Source: an uncultured Prevotella sp. (GTDB taxonomy: Bacteria > Bacteroidota > Bacteroidia > Bacteroidales > Bacteroidaceae). From it: 64,000 nucleotides of DNA. The translations under genes were made by a program, and so were the position numbers. The stretch covers positions 1 to 64,000 of the forward strand of contig CALUEY010000005.1 of assembly GCA_944319915.1 (NCBI GenBank). The letters run 5' to 3'. Below, piece after piece: positions 15,551-24,013 of the stretch. Within the stretch, counting starts at the first letter, position 1; every line of letters starts with the position of its first letter. Under the pieces are notes generated by a model. It made no database searches. It was not told the origin of the DNA and saw only the letters and a program-made list of their open reading frames with translations.

Positions 15551-16624
15551 ATGAAAAAGAACCTTGCAATGCTTTTTAATGAAACGAAATTTCTTGGCTA
15601 TAAATTTCCCGAACCGCAATATTTAGGAGCTAAATATATCCATAGGGGATGGATAGCCCAATACGTGCCTGACGATGTGTCCGTTGTCTTGGATGCCTTT
15701 GCCGGGTCGCAATCAATAGCGTTTGTGTTTAAGCAGTTAGGCAAAAAAGTTATTACGAACGACTTTTTAGACTTTAACAACCGGATAGGCAAGGCTCTGA
15801 TAGAAAACAAACATGAATGTCTCGACGAGGCTGATGTTGACATACTGCTTTCCGGCAACAGCGACCCTGAGGCGTTCAACCTTATGGAGACGCTTTTTTC
15901 CAACCTCTTTTTCCTTCCACAAGAGGCAGCTTTTGCAGACAGCTTCCGCAGCAATGTGCGTAAGCTAAGCAATCCGTATAAGCAGTCGTTGGCCCTGACG
16001 GTTATGTGCAGGGCTATGACACGCAAGGTTACCATGGGGCATTTTGCCCATACTCAGGCACTTGCCTATGCGGCAGACCCAGCCCGCGTGAAGCGGAATC
16101 GTAGTCTGGTGCGGCCGTTGCGGGATTTGTTTTTAGAACTTCTGCCCGGTTACAATGCCGCCGTCTTTGACAATGGGCGCGACAATGTCAGCTATAATGA
16201 GAATATACTCGACCTGTTGCCGCGGTTGAGCGGAGTTGACCTGGCATATTTTGACCCTCCTTATTGCAACAGCCATGCCGACTATCAGTCTTTCTACCAC
16301 CTGCTGGAGACCTTTGTCGAGTATTGGAAAGACAAGCGTTTTGTCAATGGCACAAAACGATATGAACCCAAGCGTTACAGTGGTTTTGACAAAAACTGCG
16401 AGGCGGTGGGCAACCTAAAGCTCTTGTTTGAGCGCGCCTGTCATATCCCTGTTTGGCTCGTCAGCTATAACGACCGCAGCTATCCTGATATAGACACTAT
16501 GGTTGGACTGATAGAACCTTACAGGAATGTCATTGTGGAACGCAAGCCATACGGCAACAGCCGTGGTGGAAAAGGCAGCGTGGCGGGCAGTTGTGAAATT
16601 CTCTTAGTATGTACACCCAAATGA
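15551..16624 (+). CDS. D12-class DNA adenine-N6 methyltransferase
   Basis: This is a modification enzyme of the Dam-like (D12) class (357 residues). Visible motifs are an N-terminal segment (PQYLGAKYIHRGWI), the SAM-binding FAGSQSIAF (~49-57, motif I) and the catalytic FDPPYCNSHADY (~234-245, DPPY motif IV). It lies 12 bases upstream of a probable restriction endonuclease gene, forming a type II R-M pair. TAATTTTG (15542-15549) is a promoter-like box only one base before the ATG; if it is used, translation may instead begin at Met7 (15569) or the mRNA is leaderless. Codon composition is more AT-rich than flanking core genes. Confidence 0.88.
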   Translation: MKKNLAMLFNETKFLGYKFPEPQYLGAKYIHRGWIAQYVPDDVSVVLDAFAGSQSIAFVFKQLGKKVITNDFLDFNNRIGKALIENKHECLDEADVDILLSGNSDPEAFNLMETLFSNLFFLPQEAAFADSFRSNVRKLSNPYKQSLALTVMCRAMTRKVTMGHFAHTQALAYAADPARVKRNRSLVRPLRDLFLELLPGYNAAVFDNGRDNVSYNENILDLLPRLSGVDLAYFDPPYCNSHADYQSFYHLLETFVEYWKDKRFVNGTKRYEPKRYSGFDKNCEAVGNLKLLFERACHIPVWLVSYNDRSYPDIDTMVGLIEPYRNVIVERKPYGNSRGGKGSVAGSCEILLVCTPK

Positions 16625-16636
16625 AATCATCTTGTT

Positions 16637-17722
16637 ATGACGACATTCGAGAAGTGGGACAGCGAGTTCCGTAGCAATAATTTGTATGCGTTCAATGGCA
16701 ATGCCAACGGCATTTTGTGGCTCAAGGTGCGTTCCGTGTGCCGTAGTGAGCAGTTGGCGCGGTTTCTTTCTGAATTCAATCTGAGGCTGCGCTCCCAAAA
16801 ACTCGGTGAGCGTAATGTGGAATTGTTTCACTTGCTGGAGGGTATGCCAGGGGCTATGGATATGCTCGATGGCTTTATGCGTGTAAGGAGCAACGAGTGG
16901 TATGAGACCATGGGGATAGATGAGGATAAGCTGAAAGAGGATTTATACAAGGTGCGATATTACGATTGGGGCGGCGACAGACGCAATTCGCTGGACAAGC
17001 ATCTTGTGAGCAGGTATGTAAAAACGGTCAGCGACTATGACAAGTTGGTCGATCTCAGAGCCGAAATGTTCGAGAACACATGGAACTATGTGCAAAACAG
17101 ATGGTATAACAACTGGACTTCATATCTGATAGAGTCTTTGTTCAAACGGCATCCGCGTGTTGTCTCCGCCGTAGGTGAGATAAAGGGAGTGGATTTCTTT
17201 ATCGATGATGTTCCCATCGACTTGAAAGTGACTTACTTCCCGGCCGGGTACATGGCGGATAAGTTGAAGCAAATGCTGGGCAATACTGAGCTTACGTGGC
17301 TCCGACGGCAGGCTCGGGCAAGGGGGATAACGGCAGGCCGCACTATGCCGGATGCACAACAGTTGCATGTCATTGTCGAGAAACTAAGCGAGCGCGGGCA
17401 TACAGACATCCTGGCCGAGCTGGATGCCTGCCGTCGTAAGGTGGTGGACGAGGCACGCCGCGACAGTGCCGACTTGATGGAGTGGCTGTACTCCAAGCCG
17501 GGAGAAATGCGTTTTGGAGCGGAAAACAGGCTTTTTCTTATACTCATAGACTATTCGGACATGAGCCTGTCGTGGAAAATGAAGCGTGCGTTCTCGCTCA
17601 TTGAGCCATGTGTAAACGGCTATATTGACAGATTCGACCGCGATACGCTCAAAGAGATTGCTTTTGTTTACAACAAGGCCAAGTACAGAAGCCTGGTCGA
17701 TGTCCTTTTTGTTATAAAGTGA
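16637..17722 (+). CDS. Probable type II restriction endonuclease
   Basis: This 361-residue partner of the upstream methyltransferase is assigned mostly by position. A PD-(D/E)xK-like core is visible at ~193-210: GVDFFIDDVPIDLKVTYFP, where an Asp and the DLK triad member would bind metal. A preceding helix (YNNWTSYLIESLFKRHPRV) fits the usual helix before the nuclease sheet. Recognition specificity cannot be read. It overlaps the start of the next gene by four bases if the GTG there is used. The pair appears inserted between fabG and the pseudouridine synthase. Confidence 0.7.
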   Translation: MTTFEKWDSEFRSNNLYAFNGNANGILWLKVRSVCRSEQLARFLSEFNLRLRSQKLGERNVELFHLLEGMPGAMDMLDGFMRVRSNEWYETMGIDEDKLKEDLYKVRYYDWGGDRRNSLDKHLVSRYVKTVSDYDKLVDLRAEMFENTWNYVQNRWYNNWTSYLIESLFKRHPRVVSAVGEIKGVDFFIDDVPIDLKVTYFPAGYMADKLKQMLGNTELTWLRRQARARGITAGRTMPDAQQLHVIVEKLSERGHTDILAELDACRRKVVDEARRDSADLMEWLYSKPGEMRFGAENRLFLILIDYSDMSLSWKMKRAFSLIEPCVNGYIDRFDRDTLKEIAFVYNKAKYRSLVDVLFVIK

Positions 17723-18462
17723 ACTCCCGATTATTGCAAGTGCAAAAAGACCGAAACCAAAAATCAACGACAGTGCAAGTACTTTACGAAGACAACCACA
17801 TAATAATAGTTAACAAGGCGCCGGGCGAGATAGTGCAGGGCGACAAGACCGGCGACCGTCCGCTGTCCGAGGATGTCAAGGCGTATATTAAGGAGAAGTA
17901 CGTCAAGCCGGGCAACGTGTTCCTGGGTGTTGTCCACCGGCTCGACCGCCCCGTGGCGGGCGTGGTGGTGTTCGCCCGCACGTCGAAGGCTCTGTCGCGC
18001 CTCAACGCCATGTTCCGCACGGGCGACGTGCATAAGACCTACTGGGCCATCGTGGCCGGCGAGCCGCCGCGGCCGGAAGACACGCTCACCCACTGGCTTG
18101 TGCGCAACGAGCGGCAGAACAAGAGCTACGCTTACGACCACGAGGTGCCGGAGTCCAAGAAGGCCGTGCTGTCCTACCGACTGATAGCGCGCGGCGACCG
18201 CTACAGCCTGCTGGAGGTGCGCCTCATGACGGGTCGCCATCACCAGATACGCTGCCAGCTCTCGGCGATAGGCTGCCCCATCAGGGGCGACCTCAAGTAT
18301 GGAGCGCGCCGCAGCAACGCCGACGGCAGCATATCGCTCTTGGCCCGCCGCGTGGAGTTCGTCCATCCCGTGAGCCGCGAGCGCGTGGCCGTCGAGGCTC
18401 CGTTGCCCGCCGACCGCCTGTGGCGTGAGCTTGCCGCGGCGGCGGGCGAGGGCAGGCCTTAG
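17719..18462 (+). CDS. RluA-family pseudouridine synthase
   Basis: This enzyme isomerises uridine in rRNA or tRNA (up to 247 residues). It has no N-terminal S4 domain and begins directly with VLYEDNHIIIVNKAPG. The catalytic motif HRLDRPVAGVVVFAR lies at ~73-87 and the late motif TGRHHQIRCQL at ~166-176. No ATG starts the frame. GTG at 17719 overlaps the endonuclease stop, and GTG at 17773 would give the usual family N-terminus (229 residues). The exact target within the RluA/RluC/RluD/TruC group is not decidable here. Confidence 0.88.
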   Translation: MNSRLLQVQKDRNQKSTTVQVLYEDNHIIIVNKAPGEIVQGDKTGDRPLSEDVKAYIKEKYVKPGNVFLGVVHRLDRPVAGVVVFARTSKALSRLNAMFRTGDVHKTYWAIVAGEPPRPEDTLTHWLVRNERQNKSYAYDHEVPESKKAVLSYRLIARGDRYSLLEVRLMTGRHHQIRCQLSAIGCPIRGDLKYGARRSNADGSISLLARRVEFVHPVSRERVAVEAPLPADRLWRELAAAAGEGRP

Positions 18463-18699
18463 GGGCTGCTTTGGTTTTTTACGGCAGCACTCATCCTATG
18501 CCTGGTGCTCGCTTTGCCCACGGCTTGCGGTGCCTTTCCGGCTGTTTTTGTTGTAGCTTTCGTCATTTGGCCCGCCAAACTCTGTCAAACGACAACAAAC
18601 AAACATCACGGAAACCCACGGCAATCCATTGGACAAAAAAGGCCAAAACAGTTTCTTGGCCCTGTGTTGGTGCTGAAATATCGTTACACATACCTTTCT
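18463..18699. other. Intergenic, no gene seen
   Basis: The only structure seen is a small hairpin GGCCAA…TTGGCC near 18641-18661, possibly the terminator of the pseudouridine synthase gene. Longer open frames here overlap each other and have no family resemblance. Confidence 0.4.
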
Positions 18700-18753
18700 G
18701 AGAATCGCGCATTTGCAGTGGACCGTTTGGCCAGAGGCAAATGCGCGATTCTC
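18700..18753. repeat. GAGAATCGCG hairpin element
   Basis: GAGAATCGCGCATTTGC (18700-18716) and its perfect complement (18737-18753) form a 17-bp stem with a 20-base loop. Related arms occur at 26675-26728 and 49702-49755. TACCTTTC precedes the left arm, resembling a -7 box. Confidence 0.7.
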
Positions 18754-18883
18754 GCGTGTGTTACCGCAAGTGCCTGCCATAGAGGGCGTTGCGATAGTGT
18801 GATGGCATCCTTTTTGTGCGATTGCTTGCTTTTAATGGCTGCTTGATGGCCATTCGCATGGCAAATCAGTGTTTCCCCAAGTT

Positions 18884-18971
18884 GCAGGAGAGCCTGTTCG
18901 GGCTTGCAAAACGTGCCGTTTGGCCGCGCCGAACGGCACGTTTCGCCCTGCCGGATGGTATGTTTGGGCTT
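18884..18971. repeat. 22-bp periodic array B (4 units)
   Basis: Units start at 18884, 18906, 18928 and 18950. Units 2 and 3 are inversely complementary (AAACGTGCCGTT … AACGGCACGTTT), giving a 12-bp stem. It lies between the pseudouridine synthase gene and tamB. Confidence 0.8.
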
Positions 18972-19198
18972 GCGCTGAGGTCTACAAGGCGTTTTTGAGC
19001 CGCCTCCGCCGCTATTCCGCAAGGTGCAGGCGAAGGCTTTTTCTGCGAAATTTCACTACATTGTGCTGCCGCCGCCATGCTGGCTTTTGCCCCATGCCTG
19101 GTGTTTGCCGTGCGCTTCCCGGTGCATGAAAAGCCGCCCTGAGGCCGTATGTCCATCAATTTTTCGCGCCAAGCGGCTTCGTTTTCAATCTTTTTCGC

Positions 19199-19270
19199 TA
19201 TCTTTGTCGTAAAATATGCTGCGCTCGGGAGATAGTGGGCAAGCTCACTTTCCGCCCGCTTGCGTTATCA
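19199..19270 (+). promoter_or_regulatory. tamB promoter box followed by AAGCTGCGCTCGG module
   Basis: TATCTTTG at 19199-19206 is a -7 box. The dispersed module follows immediately at ~19213-19270 (GCTGCGCTCGGGAGAT…CTCACTTTCCGCCCGCTTGCGTTATC). The module would be the 5' leader of the tamB-tamL mRNA, about 100 bases before the tamB ATG. Confidence 0.55.
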
Positions 19271-19375
19271 TCAAATAAGCCTGCCGCTACTCCATGCGTT
19301 ACCCTCATGTCCCTTGCCTGTGGCGCGGGCGTTGGTTGCGGCGGCCACGCCAACATAAAACAAGCAATTGGTAAG

Positions 19376-22300
19376 ATGAAGAAAGTCATGTCGTGGGTGC
19401 TCGGCATAGTGCTGGCTCCCGTCGCCCTGTTTATAGTCCTGGCGGCACTGCTCTATGTGCCGCCGGTGCAGAACTGGGCGGTGAGGCAGGTGGCCAGGGC
19501 CGTATCAGAACAGACGGGTATGGGCATCAGCGTGGGCCGTGTGTCGCTCGTTTTCCCGCTCGACCTCGGGATATACGGCTTCTGCATGACGCAGCCCAAC
19601 GACTCGCTGCCCGGGCGGCGAGACACCATAGCCGACGTAGACCGCCTCGTAGTAAACGTGGGGCTGGGCCAGCTCTTGCATGGGCGCCTGACGGTTGACG
19701 AGCTTCAGCTTGACGGTGCCCGGCTCAACACCGCGGGCCTGATAGCCACCGCCCGCATACGCGGCAGCATAGGCAGGCTGCGCCTCGGCAGCCGGGGCAT
19801 CGACCTCGCGCAGGGCGTGGCCATGGTGGACGGCGCGAGCCTCAGCGATGCGCAGGTGGCGATAGAGCTGTGCGACACCGTAACCCCGCCCGACACGGCC
19901 TCGGCCCCCACGCCGTGGAAGATATATGTAGACAGGCTCGACATAGTGCGCACCAAAGTGGCCCTGAGCACCCCGGGCGACACCGTGAGCGTGGACGCCG
20001 CCTTCGACCGGCTGACGGCCCGCCGCGCCGTGGCCGACCTGGAGCAGGGCCGCTACACCGTGGCCGCGCTCGAGTGGGCCGGGGGCAGCGCCGCTTACGA
20101 CAACAACTTTGCTCCACGGGCCGACGGGCTTGACCCCAACCACATAGCCCTCAGCGGCATAGAGATAGGCATCGACTCCGTGCTCTACGACGGCGCGCTC
20201 ACCAGCCTCTGCATAAAGCACTGCCGCTTGCAGGAAAAGAGCGGCCTCAGGCTTACTCACTTGGGTGGCCCCGTGAGCATGGACTCCGTGCGTCTGAGCC
20301 TGCCCGCGCTCACGCTGCGCACCCCTGACTCCGACCTGCGCGCCGAGGCCGCCATGGACTTCAGCCTCATGGACGAGCGAAACCCCGGGCGCATAGAGCT
20401 GCGCCTGCTCGCCAGCGTGGGCAAGCAAGACGTGATGCGCTTTGCCGGGGGGCTGCCCGAGCAGTTTGTGCGCGCCTATCCCAACCGCCCGCTGAACCTG
20501 CGCGCCACGCTTTCCGGCACGGTGGCCCGGCTCAACATAACCGGCATCGACCTCAGCCTGCCCACTGCCTTCCGCCTCGCGGCATCGGGAACGGCCTATA
20601 ACGTGGCTACGCCGCAGAACCTGAAGGCCGACATTCGCCTTAGCGGGCGCACCGAGGACCTTGGCTTCGTGGCCGCCTTGGCAGGCCCGCAGCCGTCGTT
20701 CCGCATCCCGGCGGGCATTGCGCTCAGCGGGCGGGTGGGGGCAAATGGCGGCGCGTATGCTACCGACCTGGCCTTTACAGAGGGCAGGGGCAGCGTAAGG
20801 CTCGACGGCAGCTTCAACCCGTCGTCTGAGGTTTACAGCGCAAAGCTCAGTGTGGAGCGCCTCAACGTGGCCCGCTTCCTGCCCGGCGACTCGGTGTTCA
20901 GCCTGTCGTGCAGGGCCGAGGCCGAGGGCAGGGGCTTCGATTTCCTCTCGCCGTCGTGCCGCCTGCGCGCCGAGGCCACGGTTGACACGCTTGCCTACGG
21001 TGCCATGGGCATAGGGCGCATAGAGGCCGGAGCCACCGTCGCGGGGGGCAGAGCCCACGTGAACATAGGCGGAACGGGCGAGCTGTTCGAGGGCAGCATC
21101 GACGTGCATGGGCTGCTCAGCCCTAAGCGCGTGGCAGCCACCGTGGTGGCCGACGTGCGCAACGCCGACCTGCATCGCCTGCACATTGCCGACCAGCCCC
21201 TTTCCACCGGCCTCTGCGCCCACTTCCACCTCGCCTCCAACCTCGCCACCTCGCACTCGCTCAAGGGCTCGGTGGCCGACATCCGCATAGAGAGCGGCAA
21301 GCTCTCATTCCACCCCACTGACATCAGCATGGACCTCTCCACCAGCCCCGACACCACTTGGGCCGTGGTGGGCAGCGGCAGCTTCAACCTCAACCTGGCA
21401 GCGCGCGGCGGCTACGAGGCCATGCTGGCCCAGGTAGACAGTCTCATGGCCGAGGTCACGAGGCAGCGCGAGCAGCGCATCATCGACCAAAGCCGCCTCA
21501 GCCACCTGCTCCCCCACCTGCGCCTGCGCCTCGCCAGCGGAGACGGCAACCCCTTCGCCAACTTCCTCAGGGCCAAGGGGGTGCTCTTCGACGACCTCTA
21601 CCTGAGCCTCAACTCGTCGCCGGAGCGGGGTCTCAACGGCAGCATGCACCTCTATTCGCTCGTGGCCGACAGCACGATGATCGACACGGTGCGCTTCTTC
21701 ATGGTGCAGGACTCCGTGTCGCGCCTGCGCTTTGTGGGCAAGGTGGCCAACCGAAAGGACAACCCGCAGCTGGCCTTCACTACGCTCTTCAATGGTTTTT
21801 ACTATGAAACGCAGGCCGGCATTGACGTGAGGTTCTACGATGCTGCCGACAGCCTCGGGGTGCACCTCGGAGCAAAGGCCGAGATGCGCGACAGCGGAAT
21901 CAACGTGAGCCTCACGCCCGAAAGGCCCATACTCGGCTACAAGGCGTTCAACCTCAACAAGGACAACTACATCTTCATGGGGCGCGACAGGAGGGTAAGC
22001 GCCCGCATAGACCTCATAGCTGACGACTATACCGGCGTGAAGGTTTACTCGGCCGACGAGAACAAGGACGCGCTGCAGGACATAACGGTGAGCCTCAACA
22101 AGTTCGACCTCGACAAGATAACCTCCGCCCTGCCGTTCATGCCGCGCATCGGGGGGCTGCTCTATGGCGACTTCCACGCCATACAGGACAAGGACGAGCA
22201 CCTTACCGTGATGTCTGACATGACGGTCAACGACTTTTCGTTCGAACAAAGCTACATAGGCAACATCAGCAGCGAGTTCGCTTACCTCATGCGCGACTCC

Positions 22301-24013
22301 GGCGAGCACTTCGTGGGGGCGCGCCTAAGCCACAACGACACCGAGGTGGGCTTGCTCAGGGGCAAGTACACCGGCGAGGATGGGGGCATGCTCGATGCCA
22401 CGCTCAGCATGAACCGCCTGCCGCTGGCGCTTGTCAACGGCTTCATACCCGACAGGCTGATGGCCCTCTCGGGCTATGCCGACGGCAAGCTCGCAGTGAA
22501 GGGGGCTTTGTCGGCGCCGCTGGTGGACGGCGAGCTATACCTCGACTCGTGCTACGTCACCAGCGTTCCGTATGGCCTGAAGCTCCGCATGGACAACGAC
22601 CCGGTGCGCATCGTGGGCAGCAACCTCCTCTTTGAGAACTTCACGCTTTACTCCCATAACGACAGTCCGCTCCTGATGCAGGGCAAGGTGGACTTCTCCG
22701 ACCCCTCGCGGATGTCGCTCGACCTTCAGATGAGGGCGCGCGACTACCAGCTGATCAACGCCAAGAAGACGCCGCGCTCGGTGGCTTACGGCAAGGCTTT
22801 CGTCAACTTCACCGGCCGTCTGGGCGGCGAGCTCGACCGGCTGAGCATGCGCGGGCAGCTCGACGTGCTCGGCACGACCGACCTAACCTACGTGCTTAAG
22901 GACTCGCCGCTAAGCTCCGACGACCGCCTGGGGGAGATAGTGACCTTCACCGACTTCCGCGACACGGCCACGGTGGTGAAGAGCACCGCCGCGCAAATGG
23001 GCGGGCTCGACATGGAGCTGATGCTCAACATAGAGCAGGGGGCGCGCATACTCTGCGCGCTGAACGCCGACCAGTCGAACTACATCAACCTTGAGGGGGG
23101 CGGGGAGCTGCGCCTCGTGTACAACGACATGGACGACATACAGCTCTACGGGCGCTATACGCTCAACGAGGGAGAGATGAAGTATGCCCTGCCGATAATC
23201 CCGCTGAAGACCTTCCACATACAGCAGGGCAGCTACATCGAGTTCAACGGCAACGTGATGAACCCGCGGCTGAACATCACCGCCACCGAGCAGGTGAAGG
23301 CCAACGTGGCTTCGGAGTCGGGCAGCAGCCGCACCGTGCTCTTCGACTGCGGCGTGAAGGTTACCAAGACGCTCGAAGACATGGGCCTGGAGTTCACCGT
23401 CGACGCGCCCGAGGACATGACGCTGAAGAACGAGCTGGCCGCCATGAGCGTGGAGCAGCGCGGGAAGATAGCCGTCACCATGCTCACCACGGGCATGTAC
23501 CTGGCCGACGGCAACACGGGAGGCTTCTCGATGAACAACGCGCTCAACTCCTTCCTGCAAAGCGAGATAAACAACATCACCAACAGCGCGATGAAGTCCA
23601 TCGACATGAGCGTGGGCATAGACCAGAACTCCGACGCCGCCGGGAACACCAGCACCGACTACTCCTTCAAGTTTGCGAAGCGCTTTTGGAACAACCGCTT
23701 CAGCTTCATCATCGGCGGCAAGGTGTCGTCGGGCAGCGACAACACCACCACCGGCACCCAGAACGAGGCCTTCATCGACAACGTGTCGCTTGAGTACAGG
23801 CTCGACCAATCGGCCCAGCGATACGTGAGGCTGTTCTACAACAAGAACGCCGACGACCTGCTTGAGGGCGATATAACCGAGTATGGCGCCGGTTTCGTGT
23901 GGCGGAAGAAGATGGCAAGCCTGCGCGAGCTGTTCGACTTCCGCACGAAGAAGCGCAAGCAGCGCGACAAGGCAGCCAACGATTCAATAAAGACAGATGA
24001 GAAAGACGATTGA
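19376..24013 (+). CDS. tamB: Translocation and assembly module protein TamB
   Basis: TamB is a very long periplasm-spanning protein (1545 residues) thought to carry lipids or help outer-membrane assembly. The start is MKKVMSWVLGIVLAPVALF (19376), which gives a single N-terminal membrane anchor. Long beta-strand-rich repeats of the AsmA-like type follow. The C-terminal DUF490/TamB region (~1150-1480) includes LGGELDRLSMRGQLDVLG, YGRYTLNEGEMKYALP and ITATEQVKANV. The tail ends FDFRTKKRKQRDKAA, charged. The frame is open 47 codons upstream, but that part covers a dispersed repeat. It overlaps tamL by 17 bases, so the two are one transcriptional and functional unit. Confidence 0.92.
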   Translation: MKKVMSWVLGIVLAPVALFIVLAALLYVPPVQNWAVRQVARAVSEQTGMGISVGRVSLVFPLDLGIYGFCMTQPNDSLPGRRDTIADVDRLVVNVGLGQLLHGRLTVDELQLDGARLNTAGLIATARIRGSIGRLRLGSRGIDLAQGVAMVDGASLSDAQVAIELCDTVTPPDTASAPTPWKIYVDRLDIVRTKVALSTPGDTVSVDAAFDRLTARRAVADLEQGRYTVAALEWAGGSAAYDNNFAPRADGLDPNHIALSGIEIGIDSVLYDGALTSLCIKHCRLQEKSGLRLTHLGGPVSMDSVRLSLPALTLRTPDSDLRAEAAMDFSLMDERNPGRIELRLLASVGKQDVMRFAGGLPEQFVRAYPNRPLNLRATLSGTVARLNITGIDLSLPTAFRLAASGTAYNVATPQNLKADIRLSGRTEDLGFVAALAGPQPSFRIPAGIALSGRVGANGGAYATDLAFTEGRGSVRLDGSFNPSSEVYSAKLSVERLNVARFLPGDSVFSLSCRAEAEGRGFDFLSPSCRLRAEATVDTLAYGAMGIGRIEAGATVAGGRAHVNIGGTGELFEGSIDVHGLLSPKRVAATVVADVRNADLHRLHIADQPLSTGLCAHFHLASNLATSHSLKGSVADIRIESGKLSFHPTDISMDLSTSPDTTWAVVGSGSFNLNLAARGGYEAMLAQVDSLMAEVTRQREQRIIDQSRLSHLLPHLRLRLASGDGNPFANFLRAKGVLFDDLYLSLNSSPERGLNGSMHLYSLVADSTMIDTVRFFMVQDSVSRLRFVGKVANRKDNPQLAFTTLFNGFYYETQAGIDVRFYDAADSLGVHLGAKAEMRDSGINVSLTPERPILGYKAFNLNKDNYIFMGRDRRVSARIDLIADDYTGVKVYSADENKDALQDITVSLNKFDLDKITSALPFMPRIGGLLYGDFHAIQDKDEHLTVMSDMTVNDFSFEQSYIGNISSEFAYLMRDSGEHFVGARLSHNDTEVGLLRGKYTGEDGGMLDATLSMNRLPLALVNGFIPDRLMALSGYADGKLAVKGALSAPLVDGELYLDSCYVTSVPYGLKLRMDNDPVRIVGSNLLFENFTLYSHNDSPLLMQGKVDFSDPSRMSLDLQMRARDYQLINAKKTPRSVAYGKAFVNFTGRLGGELDRLSMRGQLDVLGTTDLTYVLKDSPLSSDDRLGEIVTFTDFRDTATVVKSTAAQMGGLDMELMLNIEQGARILCALNADQSNYINLEGGGELRLVYNDMDDIQLYGRYTLNEGEMKYALPIIPLKTFHIQQGSYIEFNGNVMNPRLNITATEQVKANVASESGSSRTVLFDCGVKVTKTLEDMGLEFTVDAPEDMTLKNELAAMSVEQRGKIAVTMLTTGMYLADGNTGGFSMNNALNSFLQSEINNITNSAMKSIDMSVGIDQNSDAAGNTSTDYSFKFAKRFWNNRFSFIIGGKVSSGSDNTTTGTQNEAFIDNVSLEYRLDQSAQRYVRLFYNKNADDLLEGDITEYGAGFVWRKKMASLRELFDFRTKKRKQRDKAANDSIKTDEKDD

